Part shown: positions 11,512 to 23,200 of the stretch, piece after piece
How positions within the stretch are numbered: the stretch's first letter is position 1
Layout of the letters: each line of letters starts with the position of its first letter
Notes under the pieces: generated by a model
What the model was told of the DNA's origin: nothing
The model's database searches: none
What the model saw: only the letters and a program-made list of their open reading frames with translations
Position numbers and translations under genes: made by a program
NCBI GenBank assembly: GCA_948144175.1
Contig: CANXME010002275.1
Span: 2,670,001-2,734,000, forward strand
From: Closterium sp. NIES-65
Taxonomy: Eukaryota > Streptophyta > Zygnematophyceae > Desmidiales > Closteriaceae
Direction: 5' to 3'
Length of the DNA stretch: 64,000 nucleotides

Positions 11512-14500
11512 CTAGTTCATGCTCATTCCACTCATGCGCACACAACGCCAATGAGGCTCATCCGCAAGCCTCTTGGTGAGGAAGTCTGCTGGCTGCTGGT
11601 GAGTCTTGATGTAGATCGGATTCACCGTCCCCCTCTTCACCTCCTTACGCAGCCAGTGCCACTTGATACGCATGTGCTTATTCAGCCCATGAAGCACAGC
11701 GTTCCTGGCCATCCCAAGAGCTCCCTTGCTATCACAAAACAGCGGCGTAGCAACCTTTTGCTCCTGGCCAATCTCCTCCAACAGCCTCCTCAGCCAAATC
11801 ACCTCCTTCACCCCATGGAACATCGCCATGTACTCTGATTCCACGGAAGAGAGTGCTGTCTCCGTCTGCTTCTTTGACCTCCAACTAACCGGTCCTCCCC
11901 CAACTACGCAGATGTATCCTCCCACAGATGAGGAATCCTCCTTCTCAGAGGCCCACGTAGCATCAGTAAAGCAAGTGAGAAAAAGCTTGCCTTCTCCAAG
12001 CCTCTCCCCCTTCTCTTTCAGCACCTCAACCCCTTTCTGCTTCACCTGTGCAGATGCGGAGTATTGAACTCCAATGCTTGGGTGAGAGTTCAGATACTTC
12101 ACCACACGCTCAGCTGCATCCACCTGCTCCTCTGATGGATTCTGCACTACCCTAGCCAGCTGCCCAACCGAGAAAGAGATGTCGGGTCTCGTGTGAACTG
12201 CTGCATACAAGAGGCTGCCCACCAAGGACTGAAATTGCTGCTGCTCCTCGGCTTCAACCCCTTCATCCTCTGCAGCTTTCACAAGCTTGAAATCTGCTGG
12301 CAGGGGAGTTGCAACCTTGCGCTCATTCTCAATTCCGTACTTCTCCCCAAGCTCCTTGATGAACTTCTCCTGGTGCAGTTTCAACCACCTGTGATCTGGA
12401 TCCCTCTCTACGTGCATCCCGAGGTAGTACTTTACCTCCCCAAGGTTCTTGCACTTGAAGTTCTCCATCAGCTGCTGCTGCACCTTCTGGATCTCCTTCA
12501 TGCTGCTGCTAAAGAGAAGAATGTCGTCCACATAGACCAGAAACAGCACCAGCTTCTCCCCCTCCCCCTTGAGAAAGAGGCTCTCATCACAGCTGCTGGT
12601 CCTGAATCCCATCTCCTCTAAAACAGCTGCCAACTTCTGGTACCAGCAGCGTGGCGCCTGCTTCAAGCCGTAGATGGACTTTTTCAGCTTGCACACCCTG
12701 CCCGTACCATCCTCATACCCAGGTGGCTGCGTCATGAACACCTCCTCCTCTAAAATCCCATTGAGGAATGCCGTTGATATGTCCATCTGGATAATGAACT
12801 TCCCACTAACGGCTGCATCTGCCAACAAGACACGAAGGGTAGGGGGTTTGGCAGTGGGAGCAAAGATCTCATTGAAGTCCCGCTTCTCCTTCTGCATAAA
12901 CCCCTTAGCCACCAACCTACTCTTGTAGATGGTGACCTGCCCCTTGTCGTCAGTCTTGATCCTTAGCACCCACTTGCATTGTACCGCTTTCTTTCCCTCA
13001 GGCAGCACCACTAGTTCCCAAGTCCCATTCTCCAGCAGGCTCTGGTACTCAGCATCCCTGGAAGCTAGCCATTTGTCCCTATCTGGTCCAGCTAATGCCT
13101 CCTCCATGCTAGCTGGTTCCTCTGGTGCAGGGGCAAGAAAACAGTACGCAGGTTGATCCTCCTCATCCGGGTCATAGCCATGTGGTAGAATCAGCAATGC
13201 CTCCTCGGTCCCAAGCTGCTGCTCCGCTACATCAGCTCCTGCAGTCAGCTTCTTAGTAGCCATACGGGTACGTCCTGGCCTGGAGACGGGTGTCTCCCAT
13301 CCCTTCATAATAACACCCTTCGGCTTCTTAGTTTTCCCCTGCTGCTGCTCTCCTCCCTCGGATCCAGCAGCTCCACTAGTGCTACCGCTAATCTCCACAC
13401 CATCACCTCCACCAGCAGGTGCCTCCTGCACCTTCTCTTTATCACCACCCTCTGCAGCTGCCTCCTCTCCCTCCTCCCACACACTAGGAGTCAGGTCCAG
13501 CTGCATGGTAATCTGCTCCATCTGCTGGGACACCCTGGCCTCCGGCTGTTTCTCCCAGCTCCCATACATCATGCCCTCAACAAACTTCACATCCCTGCTG
13601 TCAAACAACACACCCTTGGAAGGCTCCCACAGCAGCCATCCCTTGCTTTCAGCAGCCAGCCCCAAATGCACACACCAGATTGCACTTGCCCCCAACTTAC
13701 TGCGGTAGGTCTTGGGGACGTGGGCGACTGCCATGCAACCGAACACCCTCAGCATGTCCACCGGCGGCTTCCTCCCAAGCCACCTCTCCAACGGCACCCA
13801 CGAGTCATCCCCAACCTTTGTGAGTACCCTGTTCCTAGCGACGGTAGCGTGCCGAACAGCATGGGGCCACATCAAGTTGCCCAGCCCAGATTCTATGAGC
13901 AGCGCCCTAGCTGTCTCCAGAATTGTCCGGTTCGCCCGTTCTGCTACACCGTTGGACTGTGGGGTGTAAGCCGTGGTCAGCTCCCTCTGGATGCCCTGCT
14001 TTTTGAGCCAGGCCGTCATCTCAGCTCCAAGGAACTCACCACCCCGATCTGTCCTAATCCGCTTCACCACACACTCCGCTTGCTTCTCCACGAACGGCAG
14101 CCAATCGTCCCGAATCGTGGAGGCGGCGTGATCTTTCTGCTTCAGCGGATACGCCCACATTAGCCTGCTCCAGTCATCCACTATGGTTAAGAAGTACCGC
14201 TCCCCCTTGTGCCCTTGCACCGGCAGCGGCCCCACCAAGTCCATGTGGACCAGCTCCAACGGCTTCTTGCTCCTGCCAGCCACACTATGGAAGGGGAAAC
14301 GGGTAAACTTTGAGAGCAAACAGATTTCACAGTTATCATCGGGTGGTTGTCCGTTCAGCTTCAAGCCCTTAACGGCTCCATCCTTCTCCAGCTGCTTCAG
14401 CAAAGGCATTGCCACATGCCCCAAACGTCGGTGTGCAGTTGCCCAATCTGTCTCCCCAGATCTGGCCGACACTTTCACACCAACCCCTCCAACGGCGTTG

Positions 14501-16092
14501 CACTCCCCCTGGGATGCAGACCCCTCTCCAGCCTGCCCCCCACCGTGCCACGCCAGCGCCGGCAGCTGCCACATAGATCTGTACACGTCCTTGCTCTCGT
14601 GCAGATCCCAAAGCACCCGATTGCCCAGCTTCCCCTTATAAGTGCGAGCCCCATCCGTGTTGGTGTTCACCCCAGCCTTGCCAAGCTTACGGAGGGAGAT
14701 GAGGTTGGCCTTCAGGTCGGGGACGAGGAGAACGTCGTACAGCACCACCGGCTTGCCATCCGCTCCCTGAAATGCAGCTCGTCCCGCACCAGCCACCTTC
14801 AACATGTGTCCAGAGGCAGAGCACACCTCATTAATCGGTGCAGCGCGTACGTCGTCCAGCAGGTCCTTGCGCGGCGTCATTGTCCAAGCAGCGCCTGTGT
14901 CCAACACCCAATAGTCCAGGGGGTGCAGCTCTGCTCCAGCCTTAGCAGATGCGTCTCCTTGCTCCCCCTTGTCTCCCATATGGAAGAATTGGCCCGCGGT
15001 GCGCTCCTTCTTCTTCTCCGCACCGCCGTTGCCCTTTGGGTTGTTGTCGGACGAATCAGCGACCATGTTGGCGCCGTTTTTCTGGTTCCTCCGCGCGCCG
15101 CCATCCTGGTGACGATTCTGGGGGGTCCATCCATCGGGTTTCTTATAGCACAAAAACCAGGGGTGCCCTTCCTTCTCACAATACCAGCAACTCCCTTTCA
15201 TTTTGCCACCAGCACCCGACTTGCCCCCACGTCCAGATTTCGCACCGCGACCCCAACCGGTACCTCCTTGTTGGTCGTTGGAGTCGTCGTCTTTCTTTGC
15301 ACCGCGTCCAGCACCACCGAAGCCACGTCCTTTGCCACGTCGGCTCCCTTGCATCCCGTAGCCGCTGCTGCCGTCGTCTCCACCCCTCAGTTGGCGGCGA
15401 CGGAAGTCCTCCTCCAGAATCTTCGTCCGCACCCACTCGAGCGTCCACAAGCTCTGGTTCTGCGGCAGGCTCAATCCGCTCGTAAATTGAAGCCAAGATT
15501 CCGGCAGCAGCGAGAGCATCTTCAAGCACTTTGTTTGCTCCGGGTAGGTAATTCCTGCGGTCGCCAATTTCGCGTAGAGGTCGCGCAATTTGTCCAGGAC
15601 AGGTTGCACCGGCTCTCCCTCGCTCAGGCGCAACGCGGACAGCTCCCTCTCCAGCATCAATGTTGCAACAACGGAGGTCGGGGCGTGCAGCTCCTTCAAC
15701 ACCGTCCACGCCTTCGGACCGCACTCAACCTCCGGCAGCAGGTGCATGACGTGGTGACGCTGGTTCAGCTCCAAACTCTGCGACATCAAGTAGTAGCCAG
15801 CCGAGGCGCGCTCGTCCCAATCTTCCTGAAGGGCGGGGTCACTCGGTCTAGGCTCCTCCCCAATCATTAGTTTCAGCAATCCGATTTGACGGAAATAAAG
15901 TTGCATTTTCCAGGCCCAATCATCATAGCCCTCACCATTGAACTTCTCGACGGTGAAGTTTTTCAGCACCTCCTTGATCAGCGAGCCCTGGCTTGTTCGC
16001 GCTCCCCTTGGCGCGGAAACACCAGAATCATGGCTGCCGCTACGATCTTGGGCTGAAGATTCACCAGCTACCGCCGAGGTGTTGCCCGCCAT
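11512..16092 (-). CDS. Ty1/copia gag-pol polyprotein (1,526 aa)
   Basis: One uninterrupted frame encodes all proteins needed for retrotransposition. It should be cleaved by its own protease in a cytoplasmic virus-like particle. Gag-like N-terminus (about 38-235), with a start resembling plant copia Gag (FNGEGYDDWAWKM). A Gly/Arg/Lys-rich segment (236-300) leads into a CCHC zinc knuckle, CWYCEKEGHPWFLC at 302-315. Aspartic protease: DTGA, catalytic D398. Integrase: HHCC zinc site H554, H559, C588, C591; catalytic D618, D682, E718 with 35 residues between the last two. A variable Gly/Glu/Gln-rich linker spans about 860-960. Reverse transcriptase about 1024-1270: D1104 in MDISTAFLNG, YGLKQAPRCW at 1141-1150, YVDD at 1187-1190. 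RNase H: D1377, E1418, D1454. The start is the first ATG after the PBS, with G at -3 and +4. It is somewhat longer than many plant copia polyproteins. I see no frameshift, stop or lost catalytic residue. Confidence 0.97.
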   Translation of the reverse strand: MAGNTSAVAGESSAQDRSGSHDSGVSAPRGARTSQGSLIKEVLKNFTVEKFNGEGYDDWAWKMQLYFRQIGLLKLMIGEEPRPSDPALQEDWDERASAGYYLMSQSLELNQRHHVMHLLPEVECGPKAWTVLKELHAPTSVVATLMLERELSALRLSEGEPVQPVLDKLRDLYAKLATAGITYPEQTKCLKMLSLLPESWLQFTSGLSLPQNQSLWTLEWVRTKILEEDFRRRQLRGGDDGSSGYGMQGSRRGKGRGFGGAGRGAKKDDDSNDQQGGTGWGRGAKSGRGGKSGAGGKMKGSCWYCEKEGHPWFLCYKKPDGWTPQNRHQDGGARRNQKNGANMVADSSDNNPKGNGGAEKKKERTAGQFFHMGDKGEQGDASAKAGAELHPLDYWVLDTGAAWTMTPRKDLLDDVRAAPINEVCSASGHMLKVAGAGRAAFQGADGKPVVLYDVLLVPDLKANLISLRKLGKAGVNTNTDGARTYKGKLGNRVLWDLHESKDVYRSMWQLPALAWHGGGQAGEGSASQGECNAVGGVGVKVSARSGETDWATAHRRLGHVAMPLLKQLEKDGAVKGLKLNGQPPDDNCEICLLSKFTRFPFHSVAGRSKKPLELVHMDLVGPLPVQGHKGERYFLTIVDDWSRLMWAYPLKQKDHAASTIRDDWLPFVEKQAECVVKRIRTDRGGEFLGAEMTAWLKKQGIQRELTTAYTPQSNGVAERANRTILETARALLIESGLGNLMWPHAVRHATVARNRVLTKVGDDSWVPLERWLGRKPPVDMLRVFGCMAVAHVPKTYRSKLGASAIWCVHLGLAAESKGWLLWEPSKGVLFDSRDVKFVEGMMYGSWEKQPEARVSQQMEQITMQLDLTPSVWEEGEEAAAEGGDKEKVQEAPAGGGDGVEISGSTSGAAGSEGGEQQQGKTKKPKGVIMKGWETPVSRPGRTRMATKKLTAGADVAEQQLGTEEALLILPHGYDPDEEDQPAYCFLAPAPEEPASMEEALAGPDRDKWLASRDAEYQSLLENGTWELVVLPEGKKAVQCKWVLRIKTDDKGQVTIYKSRLVAKGFMQKEKRDFNEIFAPTAKPPTLRVLLADAAVSGKFIIQMDISTAFLNGILEEEVFMTQPPGYEDGTGRVCKLKKSIYGLKQAPRCWYQKLAAVLEEMGFRTSSCDESLFLKGEGEKLVLFLVYVDDILLFSSSMKEIQKVQQQLMENFKCKNLGEVKYYLGMHVERDPDHRWLKLHQEKFIKELGEKYGIENERKVATPLPADFKLVKAAEDEGVEAEEQQQFQSLVGSLLYAAVHTRPDISFSVGQLARVVQNPSEEQVDAAERVVKYLNSHPSIGVQYSASAQVKQKGVEVLKEKGERLGEGKLFLTCFTDATWASEKEDSSSVGGYICVVGGGPVSWRSKKQTETALSSVESEYMAMFHGVKEVIWLRRLLEEIGQEQKVATPLFCDSKGALGMARNAVLHGLNKHMRIKWHWLRKEVKRGTVNPIYIKTHQQPADFLTKRLADEPHWRCVRMSGMSMN

Positions 16093-16123
16093 AGCTACCT
16101 ATATCGAGGATCACTATAACGCA
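16093..16123 (-). other. Short untranslated leader of the copia element
   Basis: Only 31 bp separate the PBS from the gag-pol ATG. No other ATG occurs in this interval on the sense strand, which supports the start chosen at 16092. No packaging or splice signal could be recognised. Confidence 0.75.
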
Positions 16124-16135
16124 GCTCTGATACCA
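16124..16135 (-). other. Primer-binding site for initiator tRNA-Met
   Basis: Read on the minus strand this is TGGTATCAGAGC, complementary to the 3' end of plant-type initiator tRNA-Met including its CCA tail. It starts 3 bp after the 5' LTR (AGC spacer at 16138-16136). This is the usual primer of plant copia elements and fixes the 5' to 3' direction of the element. Confidence 0.94.
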
Positions 16136-16138
16136 GCT

Positions 16139-17232
16139 TGTTGGTGTAAGGGCCTAATAAACTCAAGCTATTAAGACTTTATCACACTTAAAACCTCTCC
16201 TCGGGGTCACCTCCAAGGGTCCTTGGGTGCCTGGTACAAGACCAGCCCCTATCCTCGGGTCCGAGTTTGTAGAGAGAGGGATCAAGAGGGACTTAGTCAA
16301 AAACAGCAAGAGTACCTTGAACGTCGCGCAGCGTATCGTGCAGACCGTCGATCGGATTAAGCTGAGAATTTCCTATATCGAAGCTCACTCTAAGAGCTTT
16401 AAAATAAGCCAAGTTGCCTCGCGAAAAGTTCTGCCATTACGAAGTTATGGCTCGGACAGCGTTAGCCTAGCGTTGGAGTGCTAGCATACTAGCGTTGACT
16501 CGGGTAGCATTCCGCCGTCGCATCGCGTAGAAAAAAAATTCCAGCAAGGAAGGAATTCGCTTGAATCAATTTAACTATATTCAGGTACAAACAGAGAAGG
16601 AATAAATAGCTCTAGCTAGCAAGGACCTTGGGAATCAACCTGGGAACAACCAGGGATGATCCCAAATAATTCCAAGCAACAGAACCAACCTGGCTGGACA
16701 AAATAGCAGGTGATAGGTTGGTGAACAACCTCTGGTTCTGTTTTTCCAACCTGGGAAAACAACAACCAGGTTCAGGTCCTAAAAACAGAACCTGTTTTGT
16801 CTTTGCCCAACCAGCCAAATGCTGGTTCCGCTGGTTTCCCCTGGCCCTGTAGCATGCAGATACAGACAAACAACATCCAACCTTCACCTAAATTGTACCC
16901 CTATAGTGCCTGCCCTGCTACACTATAGTCAACCAAACAAAACAGTACAATTTCGAGTTGGATAGAACTGAATCTGCGCAATCAAGTAAGTTGAACCGCA
17001 AAGCTTCCATCTTGGGTTCCTTTGCGAGCTCGTCCTTTCTGCTTGTACTGTTCATAGCGCGTACAATGTTATGCCGAAGCGCACATTTTGCGAGTACCTG
17101 CAAATGCTTCAAGCGAAAATTGCGAAAGCAAACAAACACACAAACATACCATTCACACGCAAATGCATTCGCACACGCATACTCGTACAAACAGACGGCA
17201 GGATGTCGTGCAATGTGAATTTGCACCCAACA
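16139..17232 (-). repeat. 5' LTR of the copia element
   Basis: The second 1,094-bp LTR, which I read as identical to 10376-11469. It has TG...CA termini within TGTTGG...CCAACA. As the 5' LTR relative to gag-pol it should carry the active promoter. A/T-rich candidates lie near 16564-16610, but none is a convincing TATA box. The nested hairpin recurs at 16734-16792. Confidence 0.96.
16734..16792. other. Nested inverted repeat (hairpin) in the 5' LTR
   Basis: Same structure as in the other LTR: outer 12-bp arms at 16734-16745 and 16781-16792, inner 7-bp arms at 16748-16754 and 16766-16772. Both arms are perfectly complementary. Confidence 0.7.
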
Positions 17233-17237
17233 AATTG
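17233..17237. other. Target-site duplication, right copy (AATTG)
   Basis: AATTG directly follows the right LTR and equals 10371-10375. Removing 10376-17237 rejoins the satellite in phase: the joined flanks match 20881-21000. Confidence 0.93.
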
Positions 17238-20200
17238 GTCCAGCCTGTCCGATTGACCAACAGGCCAGTTGGTCCAGGCGGTCCGATTGACCAATAGGTC
17301 AGTGGTCCAGCCGGTCCAATTGACCAACAGTCCAGTTGGTCCACCGAGTCCAATTGACCAACAGGCCAGTTGGTCCAACTGGTCCAATTGACCAACAGGC
17401 CAATTGGGCCAGCTGGTACGATTGACCAACAGTCCACTTGGTCCAGCCGGTCCAATTGACCAACACGCCAGTTGGTCCAGCCGGTCCATTTGACCAACAG
17501 GCCAGTTGGTCCAGACGGTCCGATTGACCAACAGTCCAGTTGTTCCAACCGGTCCAATTGACCAACATGCCAGTTGGTCCAGCCCGTCCAATTCACCAAC
17601 AGTCCAATTGGGCCAGCCTGTCCGATTGACCAACAGGCCAGTTGGTCCAGCCGGTCCGATTGACCAACAGGCCAGTTGGTCCAGCCGGTCCAATTGACCA
17701 ACAGGCCAGTTGGTCCTGCCGGTCCAATTGACCAACACGCCAGTTGGGCCAGCCGGTCCGATTGACCAACAGTCCAGTTGGTCCAACCGGTCCAATTGAC
17801 CAACACGCTAGTGGGTCGAGCCGGTCCAATTGACCAACAGTCCAGTTGGTCGAGCCGGTCCTATTGACCAACAGTCCAGTTGGTCCAGCCGGTCCAATTG
17901 ATCAACAGGCTAGTTGGTCCATCCGGTCCAATTGACCAACTATCCAGTTGGTCCAACCGGTCCAATTGACCATCATGCTAGTTAGTCTAGCCGGACCAAT
18001 TGACCAACAGGCGAGTTGGTCCAGCCGGTCCAATTGACCAACAGTCCAGTTGGTCCAACCAGTCCGATTGACCAACAGTCCACATGGTCCAACCAGACGA
18101 ATTGACCAACAGTCCAGTTGGTCCAGCCGGTCCAATTGATCAACAGTCCAGTTGGTCCAGCCGGTCCAATTGACCAACAGTCCAGTTGGTCCAGCCTGTC
18201 CAATTGACCAACAGGCCAGTTGGTCCAGCCAGTCCAATTGACCAACAGTCCAGTTGGTCTAGCTGGTCCAACTGAACATCATGCTAGTTGGTCCAGCCAG
18301 ACCAATTGACCAACAGTCGAGTTGGTCCAGCCAGTCCGATTGACCAACAGGCCAATTGGTCCAGCCTGTCCGATTGACCAACAGGCCAATTGGTCCAGGC
18401 GGTCCGATTGACCAATAGGTCAGTGGTCCAGCCGGTCCAATTGACCAACAGTCCAGTTGGTCCACCGAGTCCAATTGACCAACAGGCCAGTTGGTCCAAC
18501 TGGTCCAATTGACCAACAGGCCAGTTGGGCCAGCTGGTACGATTGACCAACAGTCCACTTGGTCCAGCCGGTCCAATTGACCAACATGCCAGTTGGTCCA
18601 GCCGGTCCATTTGACCAACAGGCCAGTTGGTCCAGACGGTCCGATTGACCAACAGTCCAGTTGTTCCAACCGGTCCAATTGACCAACAGGCCAGTTGGTC
18701 CAGCCCGTCCAATTCACCAACAGTCCAGTTGGGCCAGCCTGTCCGATTGACCAACAGGCTAGTTGGTCCAGCCGGTCCGATTGACCAACAGGCCAGTTGG
18801 TCCAGCCGGTCCAATTGACCAACAGGCCAGTTGGTCCAGCCGGTCCAATTGACCAACACGCCAGTTGGGCCCGCCGGTCCGATTGACCAACAGTCCAGTT
18901 GGTCCAACCGGTCCAATCGACCAACAGGCTAGTGGGTCGAGCCGGTCCAATTGACCAACAGTCCCGTTGATCCAGCCGGTCCAATTGACCAACAAGCTAG
19001 TTGGTCTAGCTGGTCCAATTGACCAACTGTCCAGTTGGTCCAACCGGTCCAATTGACCATCAGGCTAGTTAGTCCAGCCGGACCAATTGACCAACAGGCG
19101 AGTTGGTCCAGCCGGTCCAATTGACCAACAGTCCAGTTGGTCCAACCAGTCCGATAGACCAACAGTCCACATGGTCCAACCGGACGAATTGACCAACAGT
19201 CCAGTTGGTCCAGCCGGTCCAATTGACCAACAGTCCAGTTGGTCTAGCCGGTCCAATTGGCCAACAGTCCAGTTGGTCCAGCCTGTCCAATTGACCAACA
19301 GGCCTGTTGGTCCAGCTAGTCTAATTGACCAACAGTCCAGTTGGTCTAGCTGGTCCAATTGAACATCATGCTAGTTGATCCAGCCAGACCAATTGACCAA
19401 CAGTCGAGTTGGTCCAGCCGGTCCGATTGACCAACAGTCCAATTGGTCCAACCAGTCCAATTGACCAACACGCCAGTTGGTCCAGCCGGTCCGAATGACC
19501 AACAGGCCAGCTGGTCCAGCCTGTCCGATTAACCAACAGGCTAGTTGGTCCAGGCGGTCCGATTGACCAATAGTCCAGTTGGTCCAGCCGGTCCAATTGA
19601 GCAACAGGCCAGATGGTCTAGCCAGTCCAATTAACCAACTGTCCAGTTGGTCCACCCGGTCCAATTGACTAACAGGCCAGTTGGTCCAGCCCGTCCAATT
19701 GACCAACAGGCCAGTTGGGCCAGCTGGTCCGTTTGACCAACAATCCAGTTGGTCCAACTGGTCCAATTGACCAACAGGCCAGTTGGTCCAGCAAGTCCAA
19801 TTGACCAACAGGCCTGTTGGGCCAGCCGGTCCGATTGACCAACAGTCCAGTTGGAACAACCGGTCCAATTGACCAACAGGCCAGTTGGTCGAGCCGGTCC
19901 AATTGACCAACAGTCCAGTTGGTCCAGCCGGTCCAGTTGACCAACAGTGCTGTTGGTCCAACCGGTCTAATTGACCAACAGGCCAGTTGGTCCAGCCGGT
20001 CCAATTGACAAACAGTCCAGTTAGTCCAGCCGGTCAAATTGACCTACAGGCGAGTTGGTCCAGCCGGTCCGATTGACCAACAGTCCAGTTGGTCCAACCA
20101 GTCCAATTGACCAACAGGCCAGTTGGTCCAGCCGGTCCGAATGACCAACAGGCCAGTTGGTCCAGCCTGTCAGATTAACCAACAGGCCAGTTGGTCCAGG

Positions 20201-23200
20201 CGGTCCGATTGACCAACAGGTCAGTTGGTCCAGCCAGTCCGATTCACCATCAGGTCAGTGGTCCAGCCGGTCCGATTGACCAATAGTCAAGTAGGTCCAG
20301 CCGGTCCAATTGAGCAACAGGCCCGATGGTCTAGCTAGTCCAATTAACCAACAGTCCAGTTGGTCCACCTGGTCCAATTGACCAACAGGCCAGTTGGGCC
20401 AGCTGGTCCGATAGACCAACAGTCCAGTTGGAACAACTGGTCCAATTGACCAACAGGCCAGTTGGTCCAGCCGGTCCGAATTACCAACAGGCCAATTGGT
20501 CCAGCCTGTCCGATTGACCAACAGGCCAGTTGGTCCAGGCGGTCCAATTGACCAATAGGTCAGTGGTCTAGCCGGTCCAATTGACCAACAGTCCAGTTGG
20601 TCCACCGAGTCCAATTGACCAACAGGCCAGTTGGTCCAACTTGTCCAATTGACCAACAGGCCAGTTGGGCCAGCTGGTACGATTGACCAACAGTCCACTT
20701 GGTCCAGCCGGTCCAATTGACCAACACGCCAGTTGGTCCAGCCGGTCCATTTGACCAACAGGCCAGTTGGTCCAGACGGTCCGATTGACCAACAGTCCAG
20801 TTGTTCCAACCGGTCCAATTGACCAACAGGCCAGTTGGTCCAGCCCGTCCAATTCACCAACAGTCCAGTTGGAACAACTGGTCCAATTGACCAACAGGCC
20901 AGTTGGTCCAGCCGGTCCGAATTACCAACAGGCCAATTGGTCCAGCCTGTCCGATTGACCAACAGGCCAGTTGGTCCAGGCGGTCCGATTGACCAATAGG
21001 TCAGTGGTCCAGCCGGTCCAATTGACCAACAGTCCAGTTGGTCCACCGAGTCCAATTGACCAACAGGCCAGTTGGTCCAACTGGTCCAATTGACCAACAG
21101 GCCAGTTGGGCCAGCTGGTACGATTGACCAACAGTCCACTTGGTCCAGCCGGTCCAATTGACCAACACGCCAGTTGGTCCAGCCGGTCCATTTGACCAAC
21201 AGGCCAGTTGGTCCAGACGGTCTGATTGACCAACAGTCCAGTTGTTCCAACCGGTCCAATTGACCAACATGCCAGTTGGTCCAGCCCGTCCAATTCACCA
21301 ACAGTCCAATTGGGCCAGCCTGTCCGATTGACCAACAGGCCAGTTGGTCCAGCCGGTCCGATTGACCAACAGGCCAGTTGGTCCAGCCGGTCCAATTGAC
21401 CAACAGGCCAGTTGGTCCTGCCGGTCCAATTGACCAACACGCCAGTTGGGCCAGCCGGTCCGATTGACCAACAGTCCAGTTGGTCCAACCGGTCCAATTG
21501 ACCAACACGCTAGTGGGTCGAGCCGGTCCAATTGACCAACAGTCCAGTTGGTCGAGCCGGTCCTATTGACCAACAGTCCAGTTGGTCCAGCCGGTCCAAT
21601 TGATCAACAGGCTAGTTGGTCCATCCGGTCCAATTGACCAACTGTCCAGTTGGTCCAACCGGTCCAATTGACCATCATGCTAGTTAGTCTAGCCGGACCA
21701 ATTGACCAACAGGCGAGTTGGTCCAGCCGGTCCAATTGACCAACAGTCCAGTTGGTCCAACCAGTCCGATTGACCAACAGTCCACATGGTCCAACCAGAC
21801 GAATTGACCAACAGTCCAGTTGGTCCAGCCGGTCCAATTGACCAACAGTCCAGTTGGTCCAGCCGGTCCAATTGACCAACAGTCCAGTTGGTCCAGCCTG
21901 TCCAATTGACCAACAGGCCAGTTGGTCCAGCCAGTCCAATTGACCAACAGTCCAGTTGGTCTAGCTGGTCCAACTGAACATCATGCTAGTTGGTCCAGCC
22001 AGACCAATTGACCAACAGTCGAGTTGGTCCAGCCAGTCCGATTGACCAACAGGCCAATTGGTCCAGCCTGTCCGATTGACCAACAGGCCAATTGGTCCAG
22101 GCGGTCCGATTGACCAATAGGTCAGTGGTCCAGCCGGTCCAATTGACCAACAGTCCAGTTGGTCCACCGAGTCCAATTGACCAACAGGCCAGTTGGTCCA
22201 ACTGGTCCAATTGACCAACAGGCCAGTTGGGCCAGCTGGTACGATTGACCAACAGTCCACTTGGTCCAGCCGGTCCAATTGACCAACACGCCAGTTGGTC
22301 CAGCCGGTCCATTTGACCAACAGGCCAGTTGGTCCAGACGGTCCGATTGACCAACAGTCCAGTTGTTCCAACCGGTCCAATTGACCAACAGGCCAGTTGG
22401 TCCAGCCCGTCCAATTCACCAACAGTCCAGTTGGGCCAGCCTGTCCGATTGACCAACAGGCCAGTTGGTCCAGCCGGTCCGATTGACCAACAGGCCAGTT
22501 GGTCCAGCCGGTCCAATTGACCAACAGGCCAGTTGGTCCAGCCGGTCCAATTGACCAACACGCCAGTTGGGCCCGCCGGTCCGATTGACCAACAGTCCAG
22601 TTGGTCCAACCGGTCCAATCGACCAACAGGCTAGTGGGTCGAGCCGGTCCAATTGACCAACAGTCCCGTTGATCCAGCCGGTCCAATTGACCAACAAGCT
22701 AGTTGGTCTAGCTGGTCCAATTGACCAACTGTCCAGTTGGTCCAACCGGTCCAATTGACCATCAGGCTAGTTAGTCCAGCCGGACCAATTGACCAACAGG
22801 CGAGTTGGTCCAGCCGGTCCAATTGACCAACAGTCCAGTTGGTCCAACCAGTCCGATAGACCAACAGTCCACATGGTCCAACCGGACGAATTGACCAACA
22901 GTCCAGTTGGTCCAGCCGGTCCAATTGACCAACAGTCCAGTTGGTCTAGCCGGTCCAATTGGCCAACAGTCCAGTTGGTCCAGCCTGTCCAATTGACCAA
23001 CAGGCCTGTTGGTCCAGCTAGTCTAATTGACCAACAGTCCAGTTGGTCTAGCTGGTCCAATTGAACATCATGCTAGTTGATCCAGCCAGACCAATTGACC
23101 AACAGTCGAGTTGGTCCAGCCGGTCCGATTGACCAACAGTCCAATTGGTCCAACCAGTCCAATTGACCAACACGCCAGTTGGTCCAGCCGGTCCGAATGA

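Larger units (their letters stand above)
10376..17232 (-). mobile_element. Complete Ty1/copia-type LTR retrotransposon
   Basis: A 6,857-bp element inserted in the satellite and transcribed from the minus strand. Reading its sense strand, the parts are: 5' LTR (16139-17232), PBS (16124-16135), a short leader, one gag-pol frame (16092 down to 11512), PPT (11470-11480) and 3' LTR (10376-11469). It is flanked by AATTG on both sides. The domain order protease, integrase, reverse transcriptase, RNase H places it in Ty1/copia (Pseudoviridae order), not Ty3/gypsy. The LTRs look identical, the frame is open and the catalytic residues are present, so insertion was recent and the element may be autonomous. 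Its composition and codon use are quite unlike the surrounding repeat. The clade within copia cannot be fixed from the sequence alone. Confidence 0.97.

Noticed and set aside
14347..15870. 507-codon plus-strand open frame inside the retrotransposon
   Set aside because: It lies antisense to the Gag and protease part of gag-pol, shows no recognisable domain, and is explained by the GC-rich codon use of the real gene.
20255..21508. 417-codon minus-strand open frame, and many similar frames of 60-380 codons across the array, with collagen-like GPAGPTG and LDQL words
   Set aside because: They are translations of the 34-bp satellite. Equivalent frames exist in overlapping phases of the same strand, starts and stops are set by random monomer mutations, and there is no promoter, intron or domain evidence.
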